NCBI GenBank assembly: GCA_016721195.1
Contig: JADKIO010000002.1
Span: 1 to 64,000 of the forward strand
Length of the DNA: 64,000 nt
Direction of reading: 5' to 3'
Origin: Candidatus Geothrix skivensis
GTDB taxonomy: Bacteria; Acidobacteriota; Holophagae; Holophagales; Holophagaceae
Positions 45,865 to 54,194 of the stretch are shown one piece after another; within the stretch, counting starts at the first letter, position 1, and each line of letters opens with the position of its first letter. The notes below the pieces were generated by a model that saw only the letters and a list, made by a program, of their open reading frames with translations, was not told the DNA's origin and made no database searches. The translations under genes and the position numbers were made by a program.

Positions 45865-45886
45865 CCCTCAGCAGGCTCCGGAGTGA

Positions 45887-46480
45887 CTAGAACCCTTCGC
45901 CCAAGGCTTTTGCGCAGAGAAGCAGTTGCTGGCGAACCTCCGCCGGGTTGCCGGAGAGGCCCCCGAGCAGCTCCAGCCGGGCCTCGGGAATGCCCACGCC
46001 CAGCAGCCGATCCTCAACCATGACCCGGCGGTGGGCCTCCCGCAGGCCCAGGGCATCCAGCTTGTCATCCGTGTGGCCCGCGGGGCAGAGGGCCAGGGCC
46101 TTCCGCACCTTGAGCCGGGTACTCCGGCTGAGGTCGGCCTCGTACGCATAGGCGTAGCCGTAGGACCAGACCCGGTCGAACCAACCCTTGAGGAGGGCCG
46201 GCACATCGGACCACCAGAACGGGTAGATGAAGACCAGGCCCTCGGCCCGCTCCAGCCGGGCCTGCTCGGCCTGCACATCCGCAGGCCTGGGCCCCAGGGG
46301 ATCCATGGCCGTCTCCAGGCCGAACTGCCCGTCGTCCAGGAGGGGATCGAAGCCCTCGGCGTAGAGGTCCGCGAATTCCACCGAGTGCCCCGCCCCTTGA
46401 AGCCCCTGGCAGAAGGCGTCTGCGAGCTCTCCGGTGAAGGAGCGCCGGCGGGGATGGGCGAAGAGGACGAGCACGTGCAT
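45887..46480 (-). CDS. NAD(P)H dehydrogenase (quinone), flavodoxin-like fold
   Basis: A 197-residue FMN/FAD oxidoreductase of the NQO1/MdaB type. ATG 46480 (MHVLVLFAHPRRRSFTGELA) is chosen because of GGAGA upstream. FVFIYPFWWSDVPALLKGW-like VFIYPFWWSDVPALLKGWFD is the flavin/quinone-site signature. It would reduce quinones by two electrons and protect from oxidative damage. It is isolated between two plus-strand genes. Confidence 0.85.
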   Translation of the reverse strand: MHVLVLFAHPRRRSFTGELADAFCQGLQGAGHSVEFADLYAEGFDPLLDDGQFGLETAMDPLGPRPADVQAEQARLERAEGLVFIYPFWWSDVPALLKGWFDRVWSYGYAYAYEADLSRSTRLKVRKALALCPAGHTDDKLDALGLREAHRRVMVEDRLLGVGIPEARLELLGGLSGNPAEVRQQLLLCAKALGEGF

Positions 46481-46539
46481 GGGACGGATCTCCGGTCGGA
46501 CCAGGACCATGGTGGAATGGAAGCCTCCCCGGAGTCCCC

Positions 46540-46755
46540 ATGAACCTGAAGTCCCTGGCGGGCCTGGCCCTCATCGCACTCGGCGCGGCCGCCCTCGCCT
46601 GGCCCGACCTCAGCTATACCCGGGCCACCCATGACGCCAAGCTGGGGCCCCTGGAGTTCACCTTGAAACAGAAGGAGAGCATCCATGTTCCCGCCTGGGC
46701 GGGCCTGGCGGCCATCGCGCTGGGCACGCTCCTGGTCTGGCGCAGGAAGGGGTGA
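46540..46755 (+). CDS. small membrane protein (DUF3185-like)
   Basis: A 71-residue protein with two hydrophobic spans: LKSLAGLALIALGAAALAW and WAGLAAIALGTLLVW, joined by a polar hairpin with LGPLEFTLKQKESIHVP. This layout matches small inner-membrane proteins of the DUF3185 type, of unknown role. Its stop overlaps the next start by four bases. Confidence 0.65.
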   Translation: MNLKSLAGLALIALGAAALAWPDLSYTRATHDAKLGPLEFTLKQKESIHVPAWAGLAAIALGTLLVWRRKG

Positions 46756-47231
46756 TGGAGGTTCCAGCAACTCCCACGCGCATCTTCGTGGATGCCGACG
46801 CCTGCCCGGTGAAGGAGGAGGTCTTCCGGGTGGCCACCCGCTACGGGCTGCGGGTCCTGCTGGTGTCCAACTCGCCCCTCCGGGTGCCCCGCAATCCCCT
46901 CTTCGAATCCGTGGTGGTGGCCCGGGGCCAGTTCGACGGCGCCGATGACTGGATCGTCGAGCAGATCACGGACCGGGACATCGCCATCACCGGGGACATC
47001 CCCCTGGCGGCCCGCTGCCTGGAGAAGGGCGCCCGGGCATTGGACGCCAAGGGCCGGGTCTACTCGCCGGAGTCCATCGGCGACGCGCTGGCCAGCCGGG
47101 AGCTCATGAGCCACCTCCGGGCCATGGGCGAGGTGGGTGGGGGCCCCCCGCCCTTCTCCGCCCGGGACCGCTCGACCTTTCTTCAGCGGCTGGACGACCT
47201 GATCCAGGCACTGCGGCGTGGCTCGCGGTAG
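46752..47231 (+). CDS. YaiI/YqxD-family (DUF188) protein
   Basis: A 159-residue cytosolic protein. RIFVDADACPVKEEVFRVA is the PIN-like start of the family, with DDWIVEQITDRDIAITGDIP and AARCLEKGARALDAKGRVY following. The family is thought to be nuclease-like, but no function is established. The start overlaps the small membrane protein gene by four bases. Confidence 0.9.
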   Translation: MMEVPATPTRIFVDADACPVKEEVFRVATRYGLRVLLVSNSPLRVPRNPLFESVVVARGQFDGADDWIVEQITDRDIAITGDIPLAARCLEKGARALDAKGRVYSPESIGDALASRELMSHLRAMGEVGGGPPPFSARDRSTFLQRLDDLIQALRRGSR

Positions 47232-47283
47232 ACTGCCCCTAGAGGCAGGAGTGGATCCAACCTTCGTGATGATCGGATAAGCC

Positions 47284-47469
47284 ATGGCCAGGAAGCCCAA
47301 CTACAACTTCGAGAAGCGGCAGAAGGACCTGGCCCGCATCAAGAAGAAGGAAGAGAAGCTGCAGAAGAAGGCGCTCAAGAAGGATGCCCTGGGCAACGAC
47401 ATCCCCGAGACGGATGAGACCGAAGAGACGGACGGGGCCACCGAAGAGGGCAAGCCCGCCGGCGAGTAG
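47284..47469 (+). CDS. small Lys-rich hypothetical protein
   Basis: A 61-residue protein with a Lys/Glu-rich helix (NFEKRQKDLARIKKKEEKLQ) and an acidic tail (PETDETEETDGATEE). Similar short proteins are widespread in bacteria without a known role. Coiled-coil-like; no membrane segment. Confidence 0.6.
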   Translation: MARKPNYNFEKRQKDLARIKKKEEKLQKKALKKDALGNDIPETDETEETDGATEEGKPAGE

Positions 47470-47484
47470 GCCTCAGGAGGCACC

Positions 47485-47719
47485 TTGCGATTCTCCAGGG
47501 ACCTCATCGCCAGGCTCCTGCTGGGGATGCTGCCCTTCTGGACGCTGCCCTGGCGCCACGCCCACGATGGGCCGGGTCTCCAAGCAGCTGGCGGCCCTGG
47601 AGGCCCGAGGCGGCGGTCGGCTCGGTGGATACGGGGGGGGCGGCGCCGCTCGGGGCGGGGAACGGTTTCCCCTCTGCAGCAGCTTCAAGGTCCTCGTGGC
47701 GGCCGCCTTCGACCGCTGA
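47485..47719 (+). pseudogene. truncated class A beta-lactamase remnant
   Basis: A signal-like stretch in one frame (RFSRDLIARLLLGMLPFW) is followed in another by KQLAALEARGGGRLGGYG, then ERFPLCSSFKVLVAAAF. The last segment contains the SxxK active-site motif in the class A context (FPLCSSFKVL), with the residues that normally precede it. The frame stops right after it, and the rest of a 290-residue beta-lactamase, including SDN, E166 and KTG motifs, is absent. It is therefore a dead fragment. G-run indels may account for the frame switch but not for the missing body. Confidence 0.6.
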
Positions 47720-47899
47720 GGGGCATCTCCCCCACCAGCCCCTCGCGGGATATCGTGGATCAAGCTCTCGGCAGGTCGTGAATTTCCAGCGGCTCTGGTG
47801 CGAGTGTTTCGCAGAATCTTTTCAATGACTTGACTTATTGCTTTGGCATGGGCTTGGCTCTACCTTGTGACTGCCCGTCGCGGCCACTCAGGAGACCCC

Positions 47900-48364
47900 A
47901 TGTCCTTCACCGATTCCAAGACCCATCAGAACCTGAAAGCCGCCTTCGCCGGCGAAAGCCAGGCGAACCGCCGCTACACCTGGATGGCCCAGGTCGCCGA
48001 AAAGGAAGGCCTGCCCGAAGTGGCTGCCCTCTTCAAGCACAGCGCCGATGGCGAGACCGGCCACGCCCTGAAGCACCTGATGTACCTGGCGGCGAAGGCC
48101 GGCGATCCGGCCACGGGCCTGCCCCTGGGGGATTCCCTCACCAATTTGAAGTCTGCCGTGGCCGGCGAAACCTACGAGTACACGGACATGTACCCCGAGT
48201 TCGCCCGGGTGGCCCGCGAAGAAGGCCACACCGAGATCGCCGCCTGGTTCGAGACCCTGGCCAAGGTGGAGCGCTTCCACGCCGGCCGCTTCCAGGACGC
48301 CCTGACGCGGCTCCAGTCCGGTGCCATCGCGGCCCCCGACGCCGACATCGCCAAGCACATCTGA
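47900..48364 (+). CDS. rubrerythrin lacking the rubredoxin domain
   Basis: A 154-residue di-iron peroxidase-like protein. ATG 47900 ([20 protein letters not shown]) follows GGAGACCCC. The di-iron ligands appear in [37 protein letters not shown] and [11 protein letters not shown] (Glu and ExxH). No C-terminal CxxCG rubredoxin centre is present, so another protein must supply electrons. It opens a plus-strand run with an unknown gene, dps and sod, which fits protection from peroxide. Confidence 0.88.
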   Translation: MSFTDSKTHQNLKAAFAGESQANRRYTWMAQVAEKEGLPEVAALFKHSADGETGHALKHLMYLAAKAGDPATGLPLGDSLTNLKSAVAGETYEYTDMYPEFARVAREEGHTEIAAWFETLAKVERFHAGRFQDALTRLQSGAIAAPDADIAKHI

Positions 48365-48371
48365 GGTCCCC

Positions 48372-48920
48372 ATGCTGCTCGCCTTCGATCCCGCCACCGA
48401 ACGAGCCCGCTTCGAGGCCCGCCAGGCCTTCCTGGCCCGCCAGGTGGCCCTGCGGCTGGACCTGGCGGAGGGCATCACCTTCCAGCCCGAGACCGCCGAA
48501 AGCGTCGAGGATCAAGTGGTGGAGACCCTCTGGGCCGAGGGCATGACGCTGGAGGCTGCCCCCGCAGAGGACGTGGCGGAGGCTCGGGCCTCCTTCGCCG
48601 CCTTGGCCCCCCGCCGGGAGCCGGGGGGTCAGAGCCTCGTCGCCACCCTGTTTCTGGGCTTCCCGGACGCGGTCCGCGATGCCCGCCTGGCTGCCCTCCA
48701 GCGCTTTCCCGACCAGCTCCGGCTGGAGCTGAGCGATGGTTCCTTCGCCCTGCCGCGGGTGGACCGCGGCGCCGCCGGTCCCGAAGATCGCCTTCCGGCG
48801 GTGCTCGCCCTGCGCTACCTGGTACCGGACGGCTGCCGCATCGCCGCTCTCGTCTCCCACCACGCCGAAGCTCCAGGCCGCTGGGTCGCACCAGGTTCCT
48901 GGACCTCCTGGCCTTCCTAA
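48372..48920 (+). CDS. unknown protein in the peroxide-stress run
   Basis: A 182-residue frame starting at ATG 48372 with GAGG upstream, 7 bases after rubrerythrin. The N-terminal part is helical and charged ([20 protein letters not shown]). A central stretch ([20 protein letters not shown]) and the end ([20 protein letters not shown]) suggest a compact alpha/beta domain. I do not recognise the family; some position-matched genes elsewhere are DUF3501, but the match is not convincing. The tight spacing to rubrerythrin and dps makes a role in stress defence likely. Confidence 0.6.
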   Translation: MLLAFDPATERARFEARQAFLARQVALRLDLAEGITFQPETAESVEDQVVETLWAEGMTLEAAPAEDVAEARASFAALAPRREPGGQSLVATLFLGFPDAVRDARLAALQRFPDQLRLELSDGSFALPRVDRGAAGPEDRLPAVLALRYLVPDGCRIAALVSHHAEAPGRWVAPGSWTSWPS

Positions 48921-48929
48921 GGAGATCCC

Positions 48930-49400
48930 ATGGACATCAACATCGGCATTCCCACCGAAGATCGCAAAGCCATCGCCGACGGCCTCTCGCGCCTGCTGGC
49001 GGATAGCTACACCCTCTACCTCAAGACCCACAACTTCCACTGGAACGTGAAGGGTCCCATGTTCCAGACCCTGCACCTGCTCTTCGAGACCCAGTACACC
49101 GAGCTGGCCCTGGCCGTGGACCTGGTGGCAGAGCGCATCCGCGCCCTGGACTATCCGGCCCCCGGCACCTATGCGGAGTTCGCCAGGCTCTCCAGCATCC
49201 CCGAGTCCCAGGGCGTGCCAAAGGCCACCGCGATGATTCGGGAGCTGGTCGAAGGGCAGGAGGCCGTGGTGCGAACCGCCCGCTCCATCTTCCCCGTCGT
49301 GGACAAGGTCGGGGACGAGCCCACCGCCGACCTGCTCACCCAGCGCATGCAGGTCCATGAAAAGAACGCCTGGATGCTCCGCAGCCTGCTGGAAGACTGA
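48930..49400 (+). CDS. dps: Dps-family DNA-protection/ferritin-like protein
   Basis: A 156-residue dodecameric mini-ferritin that oxidises and stores iron. The ferroxidase motif is THNFHWNVKGPMFQTLHLLF with His and the next helix QYTELALAVDLVAERIRAL. AAGGAG precedes the ATG. It starts 10 bases after the unknown gene, so it is probably part of the same transcript. Confidence 0.95.
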   Translation: MDINIGIPTEDRKAIADGLSRLLADSYTLYLKTHNFHWNVKGPMFQTLHLLFETQYTELALAVDLVAERIRALDYPAPGTYAEFARLSSIPESQGVPKATAMIRELVEGQEAVVRTARSIFPVVDKVGDEPTADLLTQRMQVHEKNAWMLRSLLED

Positions 49401-49502
49401 GCCAACTGACGGCGCCCTCTGGATTTTGGCCTGTTTTTTCAGATTTCCGACTTTTTTGGTAAACTACTTGTTCCGCGCCCCGCGCACCCGAGGAGAAGAC
49501 CC

Positions 49503-50081
49503 ATGGCCTACACCGCCAAGTCCTATGATCACTTGAAGGGCGGCGCCCTGAAGGGGCTCAGCGACGCCCAGCTCGACCAGCACTTCACGCTGTACAAGGG
49601 CTACGTCACCAAGCTGAACGAGATCGAAGAGAAGCTGGCCACCGCCGACAACACCAAGCCCAACTACTCCTTCAACGACTTCAGCGAGCTGAAGCGCCGG
49701 GAGGCCGTGGCCTTCAACGGCTCCTTCCTCCACGAGCTCTACTTCGAAAACCTGGGCGCCGACAGCACCATCAGCGCCGGCCTTCAGGCCGCCCTCGATG
49801 CCGTTGGCGGCAAGGACAAGGTCGTCGCCGACCTCAAGGCCACCGCCATGGGTGGCCCCGGCTGGGCCCTGCTCACCCGCAACCGCCGGGACGGCAAGCT
49901 GCACACCTACTTCGTGGCCGAGCACCACCTGGGCCTGCCCATCGAGCAGGACCTGCTGGTGGTGCTGGACTCGTGGGAGCACGCGTTCATGGTGGATTAC
50001 GGCATCGCCCGCGCGAAGTACCTCGATGCCTTCGTCGAGAACATCAAGTGGAGCGAGGTCAGCAAGCGCTTCGGTAATTAG
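49503..50081 (+). CDS. Fe/Mn superoxide dismutase
   Basis: A 192-residue dismutase. The likely metal ligands are in DQHFTLYKGYV, FNGSFLHELYFENLG, and VVLDSWEHAFMVDYG (Asp and His). The C-terminal signature DSWEHAFMVDYGIARAKYL differs from the usual DVWEHAYYLDYQN by F/M and I/A replacements, which places it in a divergent branch. GAGGAG precedes the ATG, and a 100-base AT-rich gap suggests its own promoter. A strong terminator follows. Confidence 0.88.
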   Translation: MAYTAKSYDHLKGGALKGLSDAQLDQHFTLYKGYVTKLNEIEEKLATADNTKPNYSFNDFSELKRREAVAFNGSFLHELYFENLGADSTISAGLQAALDAVGGKDKVVADLKATAMGGPGWALLTRNRRDGKLHTYFVAEHHLGLPIEQDLLVVLDSWEHAFMVDYGIARAKYLDAFVENIKWSEVSKRFGN

Positions 50082-50184
50082 GGGCGCGGGCGAGCCTCAT
50101 CGCCCCCGGAGCGCACGGGCCCGGCCGCGCCTGCGCCCGTCGGGCGGCGCGGCCGGGGCCCCCGGGCCCTCAACGCGTGCTCAT

Positions 50185-50218
50185 GGTTGGGCCCCCGCCT
50201 GGGGGCCCAACCTTTTTT
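50185..50218 (+). terminator. strong Rho-independent terminator behind sod
   Basis: A perfect 12-bp stem GGTTGGGCCCCC / GGGGGCCCAACC with a GCCT loop, followed by six T. It closes the plus-strand stress-gene run. Confidence 0.93.
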
Positions 50219-50330
50219 CCCCTGGTCGCACACCTCCGCCTGATACGCAACGCTCCAGCACTGCCTGTCCCTGTTCGCCACTCGTTTAAACAGCGGTACG
50301 GACCGGACACCGTTGTTGCTTTCTGTTGAT

Positions 50331-50909
50331 TCAGGGAAGCGTCACTGCGCGGAAATAGAAGTCGAGCATCGCCATGAGCGGTGCGGGATCATGACGGAGA
50401 CGACTGCGAAGGGCTGCGCCCTCCCAGCAATTCACCAGAAGACCCGCCAAAGCCTGGGGGTCTGACTCTGGGGGAAGATCGCCTTGCTGTCTGGCTTCCT
50501 CTAGACATCCAGCCATGCGTTCGGCAATGGCTGAGAAGCAGGCCTCGATCTTCTGCCGGAACTGGTCGTTGACCCCCGAAAGTTCTTGGCCTAACCCACC
50601 GAGGAGGCAGCCCATGTAGCCCTCGGATTCGTAATGCAGCTGTGTCATGTAGAAGAAGTGGCGAACGCGCCCCAGGGGAGGCAGGTTCCTTTCCCCGAGG
50701 CACGCATCCAGACCGGCATGCACGCCCTCCATGTAGCGGTCGATGACCTGGAGGGCGAAGTCCTCCTTGTCCCTGAAGTGATGGTAGAAGGAACCCTTCG
50801 GAATCCCGGTGTCATCAAGCAGGGCCTGGATGCCCAGGTCGTGGTAGCCGTGCTTCAGCAGCAGGCTTAAGCCAGCATCGAGGAAGCGCTGTTTGGTGAC
50901 GTGCAGCAT
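50331..50909 (-). CDS. TetR-family transcriptional regulator
   Basis: A 192-residue repressor. ATG 50909 (MLHVTKQRFLDAGLSLLLKH) fits the family start; the upstream extension is not conserved. The helix-turn-helix is IQALLDDTGIPKGSFYHHFRDKE in the usual place; I only note its central part, GIPKGSFYHHF. The ligand-binding C-terminal domain resembles the NemR/AcuR-like groups by length. It lies 74 bases downstream of a cupin gene and probably acts on the palindrome before that gene. Confidence 0.88.
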   Translation of the reverse strand: MLHVTKQRFLDAGLSLLLKHGYHDLGIQALLDDTGIPKGSFYHHFRDKEDFALQVIDRYMEGVHAGLDACLGERNLPPLGRVRHFFYMTQLHYESEGYMGCLLGGLGQELSGVNDQFRQKIEACFSAIAERMAGCLEEARQQGDLPPESDPQALAGLLVNCWEGAALRSRLRHDPAPLMAMLDFYFRAVTLP

Positions 50910-50983
50910 CGTGAAGAACCGCCTTCTGGGACGGGAATCCCACATCACCATGCTGGCCCGGGGTGCCCTCCGGGGCAAGTCGA

Positions 50984-51376
50984 CTAGGCAGGGCGGTTCA
51001 GCACAGATTTCATGTGGTCGATGACCTTCCTGTGTTCATGCTGGGGGCTGAACATGATGATCTCTGCATCCTGGTCGACCTTGACGTTGTGCCCGGATGG
51101 CCAGTAGAACAGGTCTTTTGCGTGGACCGTCTCCTGGGACCCTTTGGCATCGGTGGTGGTGAGCTGCCCCTGAAGCACATAGCCCCAATGGGGACACTGG
51201 CACAGGTTGCCCTCCAGCCCCTGGAACAGGGGGGTGGTGTCCACACCCGCAGCCAGGGTGAAGAATTCACAGCTGATGGGACCGCAGCCGCTGGCATCGC
51301 CGAAATTCATGCGCTGGCGAATCACTGCCCCTGGGATGTCCAGTTGGACCTCCACTTCATCTCTGGCGACCCGCAT
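50984..51376 (-). CDS. cupin-domain protein
   Basis: A 130-residue small beta-barrel protein. The barrel region is CQCPHWGYVLQGQLTT with the first metal-binding His, and WPSGHNVKVDQDAEIIMFSP with the second motif. AGGAG precedes the ATG. Such single cupins bind a metal or small ligand, sometimes with enzyme activity. The TetR gene follows on the same strand and the shared upstream palindrome suggests they are controlled together. Confidence 0.78.
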   Translation of the reverse strand: MRVARDEVEVQLDIPGAVIRQRMNFGDASGCGPISCEFFTLAAGVDTTPLFQGLEGNLCQCPHWGYVLQGQLTTTDAKGSQETVHAKDLFYWPSGHNVKVDQDAEIIMFSPQHEHRKVIDHMKSVLNRPA

Positions 51377-51412
51377 GGTTGGTTCTCCTGTAGGTATGGG
51401 GATGGGAGTTGA

Positions 51413-51430
51413 TTGGACCGATTGGTCTAA
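51413..51430. promoter_or_regulatory. probable TetR-family operator
   Basis: TTGGACCGATTGGTCTAA is an 18-bp imperfect palindrome with GACC / GGTC cores. It resembles the TAGACC-n4-GGTCTA sites of some TetR regulators (NemR- and LmrA-like). It lies about 40 bases upstream of the cupin ATG, where a repressor would overlap the promoter. Confidence 0.6.
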
Positions 51431-51535
51431 TCGAACAAATTAGGACCCCAGAGCGCCCTGTCAAGGGCTCGCTCCTTGAAGTTGCCACCCACCCCAGATC
51501 CCAAGGCCCTCCTTGAAAGTCCAGAGCCCTACCCT

Positions 51536-52582
51536 TCAGCCTTCCTGTCCCTGGGCGGCCCGGGAGGCCCGCAGCACGGACCTGAAGACCTCCTCCACCC
51601 CCTGGGCATCGAGTCCCGAATCGGCGGCCCACTCCCGGCGGGCCTGGAGCTGGGCGGCCTCCCGCTCGGGGTCATGGATGGGGAGCCCCATCTCGGCCTT
51701 GGCGCGGCCGGCCCGGAGCACCAGCTCCGTGCGGCGGGCCAGCAGGGCCACCAGTTCCTGGTCCAGGGCATCGATGTGGTCCCGCACTTCCTGCAGCACC
51801 GGGGACCGGGTCCCCAGATCGGGGATGGCCAGCAGCTCGCCGTCCCCGGAGACGGCGGCCTCCGCGAGGCTCCGGTGGATGGCGGCCAGGGCCTCCAGCA
51901 GACCCTCGCGGGCACCGGCGGCGAAGGGGTTCTCGTTCTGCAGGGCCACGAAGAGATGACCGGCGTCCTCCCGCACCGCCTCGAGGGTGCGGGCGATGGC
52001 GTGGAAGGAGGGCGGCGTGAAGGGCAGCTCTGCGCCGGCGCCCACCTCCACCAGTCCCTTGGCGATGAAGTAGGTGAGGGCGTGGGTGGTGGCCATGACC
52101 CGGTCGTGATCCTCGGGGCTCTGCCGCAGCACCTCGCAGCCCAGGCCCCGGAACAGCCTTTCCGTCCGCTGGGCCGCGTCCGGGTGCTGGGGCGAGGGGC
52201 AGAGCACCACCCGCAGGGGCCGCTCCGCCCGGGCCAGGCTCACGGGGCCGAACAAGGGATGGGTGCCCGCATGGGGAATGGCGGCGCCGAGGAGCTCATC
52301 CATGCGTGCGCAGGGGCCCGCCTTGACGCTGCCCACATCGAACACCAGGTGGTTCGGAGTCAGCAGGGGCCGAAGCCCCTTGAGGCTGCCCTCCAGTGCC
52401 TGGAGGGGCACCGCCAGGATCAGGACGTCGTTGGCCGCCACCAGTGCCCGCAGGTCCGCCACCCGGTGCTGCAGGGGAACCTCTGCAACCGGATCCCAGG
52501 CCTGGTGGCCCTGGCCGGCCTGCAGGAGCAGCGTGCCCAGCGCCCTCCCGAAGCGGCCGTAACCCAGGATGCCGATGCCCAT
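51536..52582 (-). CDS. tyrA: bifunctional prephenate dehydrogenase / chorismate mutase
   Basis: A 348-residue enzyme for tyrosine synthesis. ATG 52582 (MGIGILGYGRFGRALG) begins with the NAD-binding GxGxxG. The dehydrogenase part includes LVFDVGSVKAGPCARM and AGTHPLFGPVSL (with the catalytic His). From about residue 260 a chorismate mutase AroQ domain follows (VRDHIDALDQELVALLARRT, then GRAKAEMGLPIHDPERE). This order is the reverse of the E. coli TyrA protein (mutase first), as found in some other lineages. Confidence 0.9.
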   Translation of the reverse strand: MGIGILGYGRFGRALGTLLLQAGQGHQAWDPVAEVPLQHRVADLRALVAANDVLILAVPLQALEGSLKGLRPLLTPNHLVFDVGSVKAGPCARMDELLGAAIPHAGTHPLFGPVSLARAERPLRVVLCPSPQHPDAAQRTERLFRGLGCEVLRQSPEDHDRVMATTHALTYFIAKGLVEVGAGAELPFTPPSFHAIARTLEAVREDAGHLFVALQNENPFAAGAREGLLEALAAIHRSLAEAAVSGDGELLAIPDLGTRSPVLQEVRDHIDALDQELVALLARRTELVLRAGRAKAEMGLPIHDPEREAAQLQARREWAADSGLDAQGVEEVFRSVLRASRAAQGQEG

Positions 52583-52670
52583 GAGATCTCCGCGGTGGAG
52601 TGGAAATCCTACCGCAGGAGCGCCCGGGTCGCGGCCCCGGGTGGCGCGGGGCGCTCCTGCGGGTTTCGCC

Positions 52671-53546
52671 TCAGCTTCCGCAGCAGGTGGGTGCGCAGCC
52701 GCAGGCACGTACTGCTTCCGCCTTTGTACCTTCCACCTGGATGCTCAACACTGAGCCCGCCGCTGATGCCAACTCGTCGGCGCTGAGACCAGGGTAGCGG
52801 GCCTTCGCCGCTTCCATCAGTTCCGGCGAGAACATGTCCAGGCCGTAACCCCGCTCACCCACGATGGCAACGCGCTCGAACCCTGCCGCCTCGATGGCCG
52901 CTAGGTACTCCGTCTTGAGCAGCGCCCCGGCAATGCAGGCGCCGTAGGCGTCCATGTCCTGGGCAACCACCTCAGGCAGGGGCCTCACCAGCACCAGGTC
53001 GGACACCATGAGCCGCCCACCGGGCTTGAGCACCCGATAGGCCTCCTGGAACACCCGGCCCTTGTCGGTGCTGAGGTTCACCACGCAGTTGGAGATGATG
53101 GCATCCACGCTGCCATCCGCCACCGGCAGAGCCTCGATATCGCCAAGGCGGAATTCCACGTTGGTGTAGCCGTGGGTCTTGGCCAGGGTGCTGGCGCGCT
53201 CGATCATCTGGGGCGTCATGTCCACGCCAATGACGCGACCCTCGGGCCCCACGCGCTGAGAGGCGAGGAAGGCATCGAAGCCCGCACCAGAGCCCAGGTC
53301 CAGCACGGTCTCTCCGGATCGAAGCGAGGCCAGCGCCACGGGATTGCCGCAACCCAACCCCAAGTTCGCCCCATCGGGGGCACGGCTTCGATGTCCTCAT
53401 TGCCGTACCACTCCCAGCCGGAGGCTAGGATCGAGCAGCGCTTCGCGCAGCCGCGGGGAGGAGGATGGAGGGCAGCAACTTTGATTGTTCGTGACGAAGC
53501 CGGCGTAGCGCTGACGGACGGCGGCTTTGATGGTTTGGGAATCCAT
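52671..53546 (-). pseudogene. arsM: arsenite S-adenosylmethionine methyltransferase, frameshifted
   Basis: Methylates As(III) using SAM. The start is ATG 53546 (MDSQTIKAAVRQRYAGFVT) behind AAGGA. NNQSCCPPSS gives the first Cys pair. Next, the frame changes near 53430 to [17 protein letters not shown], and again near 53375 (around GCCCCCGATGGGG) into [14 protein letters not shown]. The rest is intact: [16 protein letters not shown] (SAM motif), [15 protein letters not shown] (conserved Cys) and a C-terminal [10 protein letters not shown]. Two indels in C/G-rich spots explain the break, so an error in the sequence is possible. An ArsR gene follows upstream. Confidence 0.83.
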
Positions 53547-53618
53547 GGGGGTTCCTTTCCGAGTGGGTAGGGGTTCCCCGGGACGCCTCGGCATCCGGGT
53601 CCCCAGGAAGGTTGAGGG

Positions 53619-53954
53619 TCAGTCCCCGCCGCAGCAGGGCGCAGGTTTGGTCTCGGGCGCGACACCGCCGGAGCAGCAGTCCTGCCAGAGGTATTCGGTG
53701 AGGGCGCGCAGCACGCCGAACTCGGCGCGATAGCGCAGCGTGGTGCCATCCCGCGCCACCGCCACCAGGCCCGCCACGGAGAGGGTGGCCAGGTGGTGGC
53801 TGAGGGTAGAACCTGGAATGGCCAGGCGCGTTTGCAGTTCCCCGGCGGGCGTCCCCGCCTCGGGGCCCTGCACCACGCTGCGGAGGATGCTCAGGCGCAC
53901 GGGGTGGCCGAGGGCTTTCAGCTGCTCTGCCGCCTGTTCCACACGCCGGGTCAT
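53619..53954 (-). CDS. ArsR-family repressor with a C-terminal Cys tail
   Basis: A 111-residue winged-helix regulator. ATG 53954 (MTRRVEQAAEQLKALGHPVR) follows AGGAGGAA. The HTH is IPGSTLSHHLATLSVAGLV; the wing is RDGTTLRYRA. The usual ELCVC metal motif of the alpha-3 helix is absent, but the C-terminus has DCCSGGVAPETKPAPCCGGD, so As(III) is more likely sensed there. It is transcribed toward arsM. A TTTCGAAA-type repeat precedes it. Confidence 0.85.
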   Translation of the reverse strand: MTRRVEQAAEQLKALGHPVRLSILRSVVQGPEAGTPAGELQTRLAIPGSTLSHHLATLSVAGLVAVARDGTTLRYRAEFGVLRALTEYLWQDCCSGGVAPETKPAPCCGGD

Positions 53955-53976
53955 GGCTTCCTCCTGGCTTAATTCT

Positions 53977-54026
53977 AAATTTTTCGAAATAGAGCGCAAG
54001 GCCTAATTTCGATTTTTTTCGAAATT
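53977..54026. promoter_or_regulatory. TTTCGAAA inverted repeats upstream of the ArsR gene
   Basis: Two sites with TTTCGAAAT cores (53982-53990 and 54018-54026), one of them inside ATTTCGA-n-TCGAAAT, in an AT-rich stretch. They are a likely operator and promoter region of the arsR-arsM unit. Confidence 0.5.
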
Positions 54027-54194
54027 TGTGCAGGCCTGGCTTGCTCGACCCCCGGACCAGCATGGCCGGGGGTCAATGTTCAAAGTTGGGTGTGGCTGCG
54101 CCAGCGGGGCCAGAGGGTATCAACCCCCTGGCCCCGCTGATCCAGAGCCATGTAGATGGCGGTTTCCGCCGAGTGGCGACAGACCGCCCGGGGC

